DNA of 64,000 nucleotides. Origin: Paenibacillus taichungensis (GTDB taxonomy: Bacteria; Bacillota; Bacilli; Paenibacillales; Paenibacillaceae). The position numbers and the translations under genes were made by a program. How positions within the stretch are numbered: the stretch's first letter is position 1; each line of letters starts with the position of its first letter. Below the pieces are notes generated by a model. That model did no database searches and was not told the DNA's origin. It was given only the letters and a program-made list of their open reading frames with translations. Location of the stretch: NCBI RefSeq assembly GCF_003287275.1, contig NZ_QEVW01000002.1, positions 124,001 to 188,000 of the forward strand. The letters run 5' to 3'. Positions 39,461 through 48,492 of the stretch are shown one piece after another.

Positions 39461-40711
39461 TTAAGAGGCATCTGCACAAGGTTGTGGTTCATTTTGACCC
39501 GTTGACGGGCGAAGCGACTGCCGGAAAAATATAAGAGCACCGATACCCATCAATACATACAGGCCAGCCATTGCATAAGAAGGCAGAAAGGCTCCCATCG
39601 TTAGGCCAAGACTCCCCAGCAGAGCGGCCGCGTTATAACTCATGCCGTCAGCGGCCATATAGGCAGCACGGTCGGAGTCGGGAATCATGCCAGCAAGCAT
39701 GACCTGACGGACAGGCGCATACATAAGTTCACCAATGGTTAGCAGTACAGCGGATGTAATAAGCAGCCAGACCCAATTGCTAAAAGCGAGCACGGCAAAA
39801 CCAGTAGTGTACAGACATATGCCAACGGTCATGATAAATCTGGATTGGAAACGCCCCAGCCATTTGGAGAATGGAATGGCCATGATTACGACGAGTACAG
39901 TGTTAATCGCCATGATCAGACTGAACATCTGCAGACCTGAGATGTCCCAACGGAACAGTTGGGCGTTGAATTCATTTTTCAGACGAACGGCGATGTATTT
40001 ATCCATTTGGAACTCCAGAGAGACAGCCAGCACCGTTGCGGTGAAAAACACCATAAAACGCTTGTCCCTAAGTACATCGCTATACGTTTTCAGTATATTT
40101 CTATTAATTGGGGCATTAAGCTGCTTGAAGTGTTTATTATCCATTGTTTCATGAATATAGAACAAGAGAATAAATAATGTAACCAGGCTCTCTATGCATA
40201 CCAGACTGAACAAAATGAAGCGGAAGGACTCGAATAATAACCCGCCCATCAGCGCACCAATCGTAACGGCAACGTTGGTGGTCCAATATTGCAGCCCATA
40301 GACATACTGACGTTCATGTTCATTGCTCACGTCTACAATCATGGCATTGGCAATGGGCCCGGTGATACCCGAGCTGATGCTGCTAAGCAGAAACATTGCA
40401 CAAGTTAAAGGAACGGAGTCGAGCCATGGGGAGTTAGCGGCAGCCAGCCAGAACAGGGCGAATACCTGCAGCAGTTGGGCGATGACCATCAGTTTCTTGC
40501 GCCCGACTCGGTCAGACCAGTATCCTGCGCCCAAGCCAACAATCATGGAGGCAGCAATATTAACGGTTAACAGCATGCCTGCCCAGCCTGCACCAATCTG
40601 GACACTCAGATAAATCGCCATAAAAGGAATAATGGATTTCTGAGTTAGATCCGTAAAAAAATCAGTAATGATACGAATCTTGATGTTGCGATGTAAATCA
40701 GTATATTTCAT
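39461..40711 (-). CDS. MFS multidrug-type transporter
   Basis: A 416-residue, twelve-helix major facilitator protein of the drug:H+ antiporter 1 group. The loop 2-3 motif is GYWSDRVGRKKLM (about residues 58-70), and ITGPIANAMIVDV is near residue 115. It is divergent from an SgrR-like regulator gene 142 bp away, a layout seen in E. coli as sgrR-setA (sugar efflux). The product may export a sugar phosphate analogue or a drug. AAGGAAG is about 9 nt before ATG 40711. Confidence 0.88.
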   Translation of the reverse strand: MKYTDLHRNIKIRIITDFFTDLTQKSIIPFMAIYLSVQIGAGWAGMLLTVNIAASMIVGLGAGYWSDRVGRKKLMVIAQLLQVFALFWLAAANSPWLDSVPLTCAMFLLSSISSGITGPIANAMIVDVSNEHERQYVYGLQYWTTNVAVTIGALMGGLLFESFRFILFSLVCIESLVTLFILLFYIHETMDNKHFKQLNAPINRNILKTYSDVLRDKRFMVFFTATVLAVSLEFQMDKYIAVRLKNEFNAQLFRWDISGLQMFSLIMAINTVLVVIMAIPFSKWLGRFQSRFIMTVGICLYTTGFAVLAFSNWVWLLITSAVLLTIGELMYAPVRQVMLAGMIPDSDRAAYMAADGMSYNAAALLGSLGLTMGAFLPSYAMAGLYVLMGIGALIFFRQSLRPSTGQNEPQPCADAS

Positions 40712-40732
40712 GTGCAGTTTTCTTCCTTCCCG

Positions 40733-40761
40733 TTGGTGTTGTCGATGTACCTGAGTATAAT
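40733..40761 (+). promoter_or_regulatory. Promoter of the SgrR-like gene
   Basis: TTGGTG (40733-40738) and TATAAT (40756-40761) have a 17-bp spacer. This rules out translation starts before about 40770 for the SgrR-like gene. Confidence 0.7.
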
Positions 40762-40852
40762 GGAGGAAAACCTGAAGAAAAACTGTAGAAGCGTACGAGT
40801 CAATTTCGTATTTTACTCAGGGGAAGGAAAGGCAGGGATAGTTGTGGAGGTC

Positions 40853-42682
40853 ATGGATCATTATATTCAGCTTCGCATGGCCTTTTCGAATGTAGACGAA
40901 GAGGAAGAAATACATACAACGATTGGTGAACTGGCGAATCATTTATGTTGTACGATGCGCAATATGAATCTGATAATGAACAAATTTATGGATCATGGCT
41001 GGATCAGATGGAGCCCACAACGCGGCAGAGGGAAGACATCGGTGCTCGTTTTTTGCCATCCACTGTTACAGGCTGTTCAGGAACGATTTGATCAACTGTT
41101 GCAGGGAAACAAGCTGGAAGAGGCCTATGTGCTGGCTTCAACGATGCCGTTCTCGATGAGAGAAATATTGTTGCAAGGATTGCAAGGTCAGTTCGGTCTG
41201 CGTTCCGATCACGGCGCTCGAGGAAGAGTTGATACGCTTCGAATTCCACAGGAGACTGCCTTTGAGACATTGGACCCGACCCGAGCTTACATGTGGGGAG
41301 AAGTTGGAATTGTTGCGCAGGTATTTGATCGCTTGGTGCAGTACAACGCCGAACGCCAAGTCTGTGAACCGAGTCTTGCCGTTGCATGGGAGAGCAACCC
41401 TGATGGAACAGAGTGGACCTTTTATTTACACAAAGGCATACTCTTTCACCATGGCAGAATGCTTGATGCAGAGGACGTAAGATATACATTTGAACGGATT
41501 ATTTCCGATCAGGAGAACCCCTGCAGGGCACTGTTTGGTTCCATTCATCACATAGAAACGTTCGACGAGCTAACGGTGCGCTTTGTGTTGCGGTTTCCCA
41601 ACTTTATGTTCCCGGATTTGATGAGCAGCATGAATGCATCCATCTTGCCACATGATGTGGAACTTGACCCGATGCATCCGATTGGTACGGGGCCTTACCG
41701 ATTGACACGTAATCATCCCAAGCTGCTTGTGCTGGAGGTATTCCCCTCCTATTTTAGGGGTCGGGCATTTATTGATAGGGTTGAAATATGGCAGCTTCCT
41801 CAGACGGGTCTAGTGGAGTCAGTGATCAAACAGGACTTGTTTCCAGATGGACAGGCTCGTGCGGTTCAACATGAGGTTCAGGGCGGCGTTTATATGACTT
41901 TTAATATGCGAAAAGCAGGCCCACAGCAGGATTTATACTTTCGTCAGGCTGTTCAGCAATTGATGGATCCACAGGAGATGATGGGGGCATTGGCACACTC
42001 AGGTGTACAGGCTGCATATAGCTTGGTTCGGGATAATTCCAAGGAAAAGCGGGTGCTTGAACGGATAGAATTGAAGCCAACAGCCCTCTCTGCGGACGCT
42101 TCCCTTGTAAGAGCTTCAGAGCTGTTACAACGAAGCAGTTATGCAGGCCAGATCGTGAGTGTATGGGTAGAGGAAGGCGAGAAAATGGAGACAGACATGG
42201 CCTGGTTCGCACATCGTTGTGCGCTTATTGGACTGAAAGTGAGTGTTACGCCAGGTAATCCGGTAGATGCCGTGTACCATGATGAATTCGCCTCTTATGA
42301 TGTGATTTATACGGGTGAAGTGTTCGATGAGCATGTGACGCTGAGTCTACTAACGATGTATACGTTCCATAATACGCTGTTCCTCATGGCACTGGATGAC
42401 GAGCGAAAAAGCGAGCTGGAACGTGAATGCAGACACGTCGTTATGATCCAGGATAGTGCTGAACGATTGCGTACGCTAATGACGTTGGAGGAACGGCTCA
42501 TTCAAGAGGCCTTGCTCCTGCCTACATACAGCTTCAGGGAAGAACATGCACACCACGTTTCGCTTCAAGATTATCGTGTAGTAGCATTCGGTATGCCTGA
42601 TCTGCGTCGATTGTGGGTGAAGAGAAGTCCGAATACTGAAGAAGATACTGCGAGTTATCCGGCGTATATCCCATTGTGGTAA
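40853..42682 (+). CDS. SgrR-family regulator with solute-binding domain
   Basis: A 609-residue regulator with an N-terminal winged helix (about 1-110: IHTTIGELANHLCCTMRNMNLIMNKFMDHGWIRWSPQRGRGKTSVLVF) and a C-terminal family 5 (oligopeptide-type) binding domain from about LRIPQETAFETLDPTRA to the end. E. coli SgrR has the same layout and senses glucose-phosphate stress. The ATG at 40853 matches the usual N-terminus (MDHYIQLRMAFS) but its GGAGG is only 2 nt upstream; GTG 40844 is an alternative. Divergent from the MFS gene it probably controls. The ligand is unknown. Confidence 0.85.
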   Translation: MDHYIQLRMAFSNVDEEEEIHTTIGELANHLCCTMRNMNLIMNKFMDHGWIRWSPQRGRGKTSVLVFCHPLLQAVQERFDQLLQGNKLEEAYVLASTMPFSMREILLQGLQGQFGLRSDHGARGRVDTLRIPQETAFETLDPTRAYMWGEVGIVAQVFDRLVQYNAERQVCEPSLAVAWESNPDGTEWTFYLHKGILFHHGRMLDAEDVRYTFERIISDQENPCRALFGSIHHIETFDELTVRFVLRFPNFMFPDLMSSMNASILPHDVELDPMHPIGTGPYRLTRNHPKLLVLEVFPSYFRGRAFIDRVEIWQLPQTGLVESVIKQDLFPDGQARAVQHEVQGGVYMTFNMRKAGPQQDLYFRQAVQQLMDPQEMMGALAHSGVQAAYSLVRDNSKEKRVLERIELKPTALSADASLVRASELLQRSSYAGQIVSVWVEEGEKMETDMAWFAHRCALIGLKVSVTPGNPVDAVYHDEFASYDVIYTGEVFDEHVTLSLLTMYTFHNTLFLMALDDERKSELERECRHVVMIQDSAERLRTLMTLEERLIQEALLLPTYSFREEHAHHVSLQDYRVVAFGMPDLRRLWVKRSPNTEEDTASYPAYIPLW

Positions 42683-42709
42683 AGAATGTAATTACTACAA
42701 TGGGATAGG
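42666..42709. terminator. Hairpin between convergent genes
   Basis: A 15-bp stem with one G-T pair, TATCCCATTGTGGTA against TACTACAATGGGATA, overlaps the stop of the SgrR-like gene. The T-tract is about 12 nt further on. Confidence 0.6.
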
Positions 42710-42724
42710 CTGGAGGGGATGTTT

Positions 42725-44218
42725 TTATACTGAAGGCGTCTTAATAAATTCAATCGGATTCGTGCCTGGTTCGAGCAACAATGGTATGGATATAGAGCTT
42801 ATTGTATCTTGTTCATCTGCCTTAAACGTAAAAGTGATTTTCAAGCCAAACAGGACAAGCTCTACGGAAAACGTATCTTTTCCAGTGCATTCCATAGGCA
42901 TTTCAATGGCATTCAAAGTGGCCTGTAAACCATCGTTCGACTGTTGAATAACGATTTCGCCGTAACCCGGATGGCTATAACTTCCCGCATACGCAGATAA
43001 AGGACGATCATGGGGATGAACCTGAGTTTCTACTGGTTTTTCCTCAACAGAGGTTTCTGGAGTAGCTGGTGTTTCTATGGTGTTTGTTGCTGCTTCGGAA
43101 TCAGTTGATTCTCCAGTCATTAATTTGGCTAATCTCCCGCTCCAATCTACAGGTTCCAATCCAAGCAAACGATCAATAACGTTAAAAGAAATCGTATAGG
43201 GAAGAATGCTTCCATTGGTATTGCAAAGGACTACAACACCGATCTGTTCCTCCGGTAAAAAGGCGACCTGTGAAGCGAATCCATCAATTGCCCCACCGTG
43301 ATGAATCATGGCGTGTCCGCGATAAGAATCAATCATCCAGCCCAGACCATACGTGCTAACAGGTAGCTCTTTGCAGTGGAACGGTGAATCACTAGCCATT
43401 TGCGGGCTGTGTGTAATAGCCAACTGTTCTTTGGAAATCAGCTGTTTCCCACCCTGTTGCCCTTGATTCAATTGAAATTGCACCCAGGCGATCATATCAA
43501 CCAGATTGCTGTTAATGGAGCCAGCAGGGCCTACGGCATCTAGTTTCCGAAAAGGTATCCGCGTATTCTCACCGTTTTGATCCATATAGGGGAATGCAAA
43601 GTCAGGTTGATTCTGCATCTCATCAACAGAGAAGACACTTGAATTCATACCAAGTGGATTAAACAGGGACTCCTGGACAACATTCTCCCATGAAGTTCCT
43701 TTGAGTTGACCCACCAGATAACCAGCTGCCATATACATCAGGTTCTGATATTGCCACTTGTTCCGAAAGTCCTCATTAGGCTCCAGATACTGAAGCGCGC
43801 TTACGAGTTCTTCTCTGCTCCGTGATGAGTTGTACCATGCCATATCGTGCCTTGGAAGTCCGGAGCGATGACAGAGCATATCGCGGATGGTCAGGCGTTC
43901 TGTGGCTATAGGATCGAACATTTTGAAGTCTTTCAAATACGTTCTGACAGGTGTGTCCCACTTCAGAATGTCCTGATCGACGAGCAGGGCGGCGGTTGAT
44001 GCTGTGAAGGCTTTGGTACTTGAACCGATTGCGAATAAGGTATGGGGGGTGACTTCAAGCTTGGACTCCAGGTCGCGATAACCGTATCCTTTTTGCAAAA
44101 TGACTTCATCCTTGTGGATAACCGCTACGGCGACACCTACTCCTTTCCAACGTTGAAGCTGCTCTTCCACAAAATCATCCAATCCATTCAGCAATGAGTG
44201 AAGGTAGGTTGTGTTCAT
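42725..44218 (-). CDS. Cytoplasmic beta-lactamase-fold serine hydrolase with DUF3471-like tail
   Basis: A 497-residue protein of the class C beta-lactamase/penicillin-binding group. SxxK is SSTK (Ser66, Lys69), YxN is YQN (Tyr157-Asn159), and the third motif HHGGAIDGF is intact. There is no signal peptide, so it acts inside the cell or leaves by another route. A Thr/Glu/Pro-rich linker (about 385-420) leads to a lipocalin-like DUF3471 domain at the C-terminus. The ATG at 44218 has GGAGGAAAATA upstream. It is likely an esterase or D-peptidase; substrate unknown. Confidence 0.88.
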   Translation of the reverse strand: MNTTYLHSLLNGLDDFVEEQLQRWKGVGVAVAVIHKDEVILQKGYGYRDLESKLEVTPHTLFAIGSSTKAFTASTAALLVDQDILKWDTPVRTYLKDFKMFDPIATERLTIRDMLCHRSGLPRHDMAWYNSSRSREELVSALQYLEPNEDFRNKWQYQNLMYMAAGYLVGQLKGTSWENVVQESLFNPLGMNSSVFSVDEMQNQPDFAFPYMDQNGENTRIPFRKLDAVGPAGSINSNLVDMIAWVQFQLNQGQQGGKQLISKEQLAITHSPQMASDSPFHCKELPVSTYGLGWMIDSYRGHAMIHHGGAIDGFASQVAFLPEEQIGVVVLCNTNGSILPYTISFNVIDRLLGLEPVDWSGRLAKLMTGESTDSEAATNTIETPATPETSVEEKPVETQVHPHDRPLSAYAGSYSHPGYGEIVIQQSNDGLQATLNAIEMPMECTGKDTFSVELVLFGLKITFTFKADEQDTISSISIPLLLEPGTNPIEFIKTPSV

Positions 44219-44411
44219 TATTTTCCTCCAGTTTAAAATAGAGTTGTACATCAATTCAGCTACATAATAGTGGTATGTAATACATTGGTTGGGTTGTTAT
44301 CTGTATTTACTATGAAGAATATGGTTGGATTTTACATCCTACCCGAGACTGATTTTGTTACCAGACAGGGTATTGCGGCACTAGATGATGCAATGCTTGT
44401 CAAACTAGTCC

Positions 44412-44440
44412 GCATATATCGAACAAGTCCCTCATAACAT
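44412..44440 (+). promoter_or_regulatory. Possible SigE sporulation promoter
   Basis: GCATATA (44412-44418) and CATAACAT (44433-44440) are 14 bp apart and resemble the SigE -35 (KMATATT) and -10 (CATACAHT) patterns. B. subtilis ydcC, the probable counterpart of the gene downstream, is a SigE gene. The match is imperfect. Confidence 0.35.
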
Positions 44441-44512
44441 GTACTAATCAAGTAGGGGTTCTGCTGTACGCACAATCCTGAAGTGAAAACATGTGCTAAA
44501 GGGGATGATGTC

Positions 44513-45715
44513 ATGCGCCGAATATCATGGATGCTTGCCATGGTATTGGTCTTATCGACCTTACTTGCCGCCTGCGGGAAGAAGGATGCGGCAGCCGTGG
44601 TCAAAGATCTGAACGAAGTCGTAGGAGAAATGGAAAGTTATCAGGGGGCAGGCGTTATGACGCTGCATACCGGAGATACGCCGCAGCAGTACAAGGTCGA
44701 GGTATGGCATCAAAAGCCTTCATATTATCGTATCGCGTTAACGAATGCCAAAAAAGATGTAACGCAAATTGTACTGCGCAATGATGAGGGCGTATTTGTC
44801 CTGACGCCGAGCCAGAACAAAAGCTTCCGTTTCCAGAGTAACTGGCCGGATAACCAAGGCCAGGTTTACCTCTACGAGACGCTGATCCGCAGCATAACAG
44901 GTGATTCGACCCGCCAGTTTGCCGATGAGAAGGAAAGCTATGTATTCGATGTAGCTGCCAACTACAATACACATGCATTGGTCAGACAGAAAATATGGTT
45001 AAACAAAAGTGATTACGCTCCAAAACAGGTTGAAGTATCCGATTCGAATGCCAATGTGGTGGTCGATGTGAAGTTCGATAGCTTCAAATTTGGTACCGCA
45101 TTTGAGAAAGACGCTTTTGACATGCAGCGTAATATGACTGCTGCTACTGAAAATGGAGGCAAGCCAAGTGCTGACTCAGGCGCGGCTCCTGCTGGGGATG
45201 GTAAAGAAACTACCAATCCTCAATCTGCAACAGAGGAAGGTTCTGCATCGAATCCAAGCGGAACCGTTAGTGACGGACAGACGGGTGTGAGTGATAACGC
45301 CGAGCAGCAAGGTTCAGAAGATCCAGCCAGCGGGCAAGGAACCGAAGAACCTACATCGGCTGAGCCGGAAGGTACAGGCAGCTTCGGAGTTATTCAGCCG
45401 ACATATGCCCCGGAAGGGGTCAAACTGAAAGACGATCAGATCGTGGAAGGATCAGGAGACTATTCGGTTATGCTTCGCTACGAAGGAACATATAACTACA
45501 CGATTTTTGAAGCGCGGCCGCAGGACAGAGCCGTATCGCTTGCCCCATCGCGTGTTCTGGATCTTGGATTCACCCTCGGTATGATAAGCGGAGATGCGTT
45601 GCAGACACTCACATGGATGTCAGATGGAGTAGAGTACAGGATTACAAGCGCAGATTTGCCAGATAATGAGATGATACAGATTGCGACCTCCATGCAGGAA
45701 GAGTCAGGGAAATGA
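44513..45715 (+). CDS. LolA-like sporulation lipoprotein (YdcC/GerS type)
   Basis: A 400-residue lipoprotein with lipobox LAAC (Cys near residue 19). The N-terminal half (about 20-215: VVKDLNEVVGEMESYQGAGVMTLHTG..., VEVWHQKPSYYRIAL) is a LolA/LppX-like fold. A very low-complexity insert rich in Ser, Gly, Glu, Asn and Pro (about 217-295) is followed by a conserved C-terminal part ending in IATSMQEESGK. Gene order with alr, ndoAI and ndoA matches B. subtilis ydcC. A role in spore envelope or germination is inferred from that. ATG 44513 follows AAAGGGGATG. A terminator comes 40 nt after the stop. Confidence 0.8.
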   Translation: MRRISWMLAMVLVLSTLLAACGKKDAAAVVKDLNEVVGEMESYQGAGVMTLHTGDTPQQYKVEVWHQKPSYYRIALTNAKKDVTQIVLRNDEGVFVLTPSQNKSFRFQSNWPDNQGQVYLYETLIRSITGDSTRQFADEKESYVFDVAANYNTHALVRQKIWLNKSDYAPKQVEVSDSNANVVVDVKFDSFKFGTAFEKDAFDMQRNMTAATENGGKPSADSGAAPAGDGKETTNPQSATEEGSASNPSGTVSDGQTGVSDNAEQQGSEDPASGQGTEEPTSAEPEGTGSFGVIQPTYAPEGVKLKDDQIVEGSGDYSVMLRYEGTYNYTIFEARPQDRAVSLAPSRVLDLGFTLGMISGDALQTLTWMSDGVEYRITSADLPDNEMIQIATSMQEESGK

Positions 45716-45754
45716 TTTGGAAAGTATAGTCGTCCTAACATAAGGAATGCTAAG

Positions 45755-45781
45755 AAGCATCGGAGATATTCTCCGGTGCTT
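45755..45781 (+). terminator. Terminator of the lipoprotein gene
   Basis: AAGCATCGGAGA pairs with TCTCCGGTGCTT (12 bp, one T-G pair) around loop TAT. The T-tract is short. Confidence 0.75.
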
Positions 45782-46096
45782 TGCTGCATATAGAGGTCAT
45801 CTTTCCTGCCTTATAGCAGTGATTCACAGGATTTGATTTCCGTTGAAACTAAAGGTATCAACAGCCGATGATCCTGCGTAAGATAAGCAAGGGATTAGGT
45901 CCAGTGGACTCAATAATGCAAAACACGCTTCTACGCGGGAGGAACCGGGTAATTAATACGATATAAGCAGATAAGTTGCGTTATGCAGAGGTGATTATCT
46001 CATTCATGGTCTGGCTTATAGGTCTTATTCGGCGTTTGCTCCCGACTCCGGGATAGCGCTCCTGTATGTGTTTTGGACTGCAGATCTTCCGTTCAT

Positions 46097-46125
46097 TTGA
46101 CAGTCACATGCTTGAGCATTACGAT
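46097..46125 (+). promoter_or_regulatory. Promoter of alr
   Basis: TTGACA (46097-46102, perfect) and TACGAT (46120-46125) with a 17-bp spacer, about 48 bp before the start codon. Confidence 0.75.
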
Positions 46126-46173
46126 GGAGTCTGACGTGAGCCGGATTAAGATGATTAGAGAAGGTGACTTAAC

Positions 46174-47361
46174 GTGCAAGAACAATATCGGCCGACCCAA
46201 GCGGAAATCAATTTGGATCATTTGTGCACCAACGTAGACGCTTTCCGCGAAGCATTGCCGCAAGGCATGAAACTGCTCGCTTGTGTGAAGGCAAATGCCT
46301 ATGGGCATGGAGCAGTGGAAACGGCCAGAGAGCTGGAACGAGTTGGTGTGGATTACTTAAGTGTAGCTTTTCTTGACGAAGCGCTTGAATTGCGACAACA
46401 CGGAATTACCCTTCCGATTCTGGTATTGGGCTACACGCCGCCAGAAGGCATAGCTGAAGCCTGGAGACATGATGTAACCATTACGCTATTCAGTAGAGAA
46501 GTACTCGAAGCCATTCAACATTTGGAAACGGGCACATCCTCTCGTAAGCTGAAGGTTCACATTAAAATCGACAGCGGTATGGGCAGGCTTGGCCTGTTGC
46601 CTGGCGATGAGGCACTTGCTTTTATTCAGGAAGCAGCCAAGGTGAATCAGGTCATGCTGGAAGGCATGTTTACCCATTTTGCCAAGGCGGATGAAAAAGA
46701 CAAGACCTATACACTGGAGCAGTATCGACGGTTCCGAGGCGTGGTTGATGCGCTGCGGGATCAGGGATGTGTCATCCCGATTATACATACGGCGAACAGT
46801 GCCGCCGCCATTGATACGCCGGAATTGTCCTACGATATGGTGCGTGTGGGAATCAGCCTTTACGGACTCTATCCTACGGCAGAGGTGAATCATCAGGTGG
46901 TGAAGCTGTCCCCGGTATTGACACTGAAGACGAAGGCGGTTCTGGTCAAAACGCTGCCGCCCCACTGGGGTGTCAGCTACGGAACCCGTTATGTAACACA
47001 TGGGAACGAACGAATAGCGACCCTGCCTATCGGCTATGCAGACGGATTTTCAAGAATGCTGTCAGGTAAAGCACAAGTACTTGTGCGCGGCCGCCGTGTT
47101 CCCGTCGTCGGTACGATCTGCATGGATCAGTGTATGGTGTCGCTACAATCTTTTGCAGCAGAAGCAGAAGAAATTCAAGTCGGCGAAGAGGTTGTTCTCA
47201 TCGGTCACCAATCGGGTGCAGTCATAACTGCAGACGAGGTGGCATCTCAGCTCGGTACAATTCACTACGAAGTGATCTGCATGATGGCGCATCGAATCCC
47301 GCGGGTTTATACCCGTCATGGAGCAGTAGTCGCCAGAATCAATCCTCTTTTGACATCCTGA
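46174..47361 (+). CDS. alr: Alanine racemase
   Basis: A PLP enzyme (EC 5.1.1.1) that makes D-alanine for peptidoglycan. Residues: PLP lysine Lys39 in CVKANAYGHG and catalytic Tyr269 in WGVSYGTRYV; GTICMDQCMV near residue 312 is also conserved. The N-terminal TIM barrel and the C-terminal beta domain are complete at 395 residues. It starts with GTG 46174 after AAGGTGA. The linkage to ndoAI and ndoA downstream is conserved in Bacilli; a 261-nt gap separates them. Confidence 0.95.
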   Translation: MQEQYRPTQAEINLDHLCTNVDAFREALPQGMKLLACVKANAYGHGAVETARELERVGVDYLSVAFLDEALELRQHGITLPILVLGYTPPEGIAEAWRHDVTITLFSREVLEAIQHLETGTSSRKLKVHIKIDSGMGRLGLLPGDEALAFIQEAAKVNQVMLEGMFTHFAKADEKDKTYTLEQYRRFRGVVDALRDQGCVIPIIHTANSAAAIDTPELSYDMVRVGISLYGLYPTAEVNHQVVKLSPVLTLKTKAVLVKTLPPHWGVSYGTRYVTHGNERIATLPIGYADGFSRMLSGKAQVLVRGRRVPVVGTICMDQCMVSLQSFAAEAEEIQVGEEVVLIGHQSGAVITADEVASQLGTIHYEVICMMAHRIPRVYTRHGAVVARINPLLTS

Positions 47362-47622
47362 TAGCTGGACTGGACGCTATTTCCAATAAACTTTTTTTCA
47401 GAACAGAAGGAAAACTGTCGGAGCATCTCGAATTATGAATGATGACTGGGATGAAAAATCCTGAAAAGAGATGTTTGGTCTGTACGAATAATGTTCCCCG
47501 TGTTTATAATGGAGTACAGCATACTTGATATACTCGGGGCATATATATTCCTTTGTATAAAAGTTCTGGAAAAACGTAATACTGGTTCACAATGGCGAAA
47601 GGTTTGTGGGGGTGGAAGAAAG

Positions 47623-47904
47623 GTGGCCAACTTGCAGAACACCAAGCGGATCATGATCAGTTTGCCTGATTATCTTTTGCAAGAAGTGGATGGCATCGTA
47701 GCGCTGGAGAATTCCAACCGCAGCGAATTGATTAGGCAGGCCATGAAGCTGTATTTGACGGAGCGTAAGAAACGTTACATCCGTGAATCGATGCAGCGAG
47801 GGTACATGGAGATGGCGAAGATTAACCTCACCATGGCATCCGAGGCCTTTCACGCGGAGGAAGATGCGGACAGCACTCTGGACCGCTTAGTTAGCGGGGT
47901 GTAG
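47623..47904 (+). CDS. ndoAI: Antitoxin EndoAI (MazE-like)
   Basis: A 93-residue ribbon-helix-helix antitoxin that neutralises the NdoA RNase and represses its operon. The N-terminus NTKRIMISLPDYLLQEVDGIVALENSNRSELIRQAMKLYL is the DNA-binding RHH fold; the helical C-terminus wraps the toxin. It starts at GTG 47623 with GGGGGTGG about 9 nt upstream, giving the same length as in B. subtilis. The toxin gene begins 3 nt after its stop. Confidence 0.92.
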   Translation: MANLQNTKRIMISLPDYLLQEVDGIVALENSNRSELIRQAMKLYLTERKKRYIRESMQRGYMEMAKINLTMASEAFHAEEDADSTLDRLVSGV

Positions 47905-47907
47905 ACA

Positions 47908-48258
47908 TTGATCGTAAAACGCGGTGACGTTTTTTTTGCGGATCTTTCTCCCGTTGTCGGTTCCGAGCAAGGTGGAGTCAGGCCGGTTCTGGTCATCCAG
48001 AATGACATCGGCAACCGGTTTAGTCCTACTTGTATTGTGGCGGCGATTACCGCCCAGATCCAAAAGGCAAAGCTGCCGACGCATGTGGAGATTGATGCGG
48101 CGGCACACGGCTTTGACCGGGACTCGGTTATTTTGCTCGAACAAATACGGACGATTGATAAGCAGAGGCTGACCGACAAGATTACCCATCTGGACGAGGA
48201 GACCATGAAACTGGTCAACGAAGCCTTACAGATCAGCCTGGGTTTAATCGATTTTTAA
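47908..48258 (+). CDS. ndoA: Endoribonuclease toxin EndoA (MazF-like)
   Basis: A 116-residue MazF/PemK endoribonuclease that cuts single-stranded RNA (UACAU in B. subtilis). [30 protein letters not shown] and [10 protein letters not shown]...LPTHVEI are family hallmarks, with Arg25 and Thr48-type catalytic residues present. The start is TTG 47908, 3 nt after the antitoxin stop; GGGGTG in the antitoxin end is the ribosome binding site. A housekeeping toxin-antitoxin pair of Bacilli. The terminator at 48350 follows. Confidence 0.95.
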   Translation: MIVKRGDVFFADLSPVVGSEQGGVRPVLVIQNDIGNRFSPTCIVAAITAQIQKAKLPTHVEIDAAAHGFDRDSVILLEQIRTIDKQRLTDKITHLDEETMKLVNEALQISLGLIDF

Positions 48259-48349
48259 GGCATCCGGCAGTTGTTTCTTTGTTCTGCCGCGCCGTCCGTA
48301 GACAATGGATGTTCCTTTCAGGAACACACAATTTCAGACAGCAATCAAG

Positions 48350-48388
48350 AGAGCGTACAACAGCCTAACGGCCGGGGTACGCTCTTTT
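48350..48388 (+). terminator. Terminator of the ndoAI-ndoA operon
   Basis: AGAGCGTAC (48350-48358) pairs with GTACGCTCT (48377-48385), followed by TTT; inner GGCC-type pairing fills part of the loop. Confidence 0.8.
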
Positions 48389-48433
48389 GATTAAAGCTTC
48401 ATGAAAGCGTAGAACATTGTGAAGCTTTTCGTT

Positions 48434-48467
48434 ATAATGATACCTGAGAAACCGTTTACGTTAAACG
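48434..48467 (+). promoter_or_regulatory. Promoter and operator of the alpha-galactosidase gene
   Basis: TATAAT lies at 48434-48439; a -35 could be TAGAAC 17 bp upstream but is weak, which fits an activated or induced promoter. Just downstream, CGTTTA (48453-48458) and TAAACG (48462-48467) form an inverted repeat around CGT, a LacI/CcpA-like operator shape that would block transcription. Confidence 0.5.
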
Positions 48468-48492
48468 ACATATATAGAGGTGGAGGAGACAT

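Larger units (their letters stand above)
45716..46173 (+). other. Gene-free 458-bp region before alr
   Basis: Holds the terminator at 45755-45781 and the alr promoter at 46097-46125. Between them is about 300 bp without a recognisable gene; the only small frame is 16 codons (46006-46056) preceded by a GAGGTGAT stretch. Confidence 0.5.

Noticed and set aside
37129..44218. The two serine hydrolases as true beta-lactamase resistance genes
   Set aside because: They have the fold motifs, but domain layout (SLH anchor; DUF3471-like tail) and length fit esterase/D-peptidase groups better.
47623..48258. The ndoAI-ndoA pair as an acquired mobile toxin-antitoxin system
   Set aside because: Its place after alr is the conserved chromosomal position in Bacilli, so it is a core pair.
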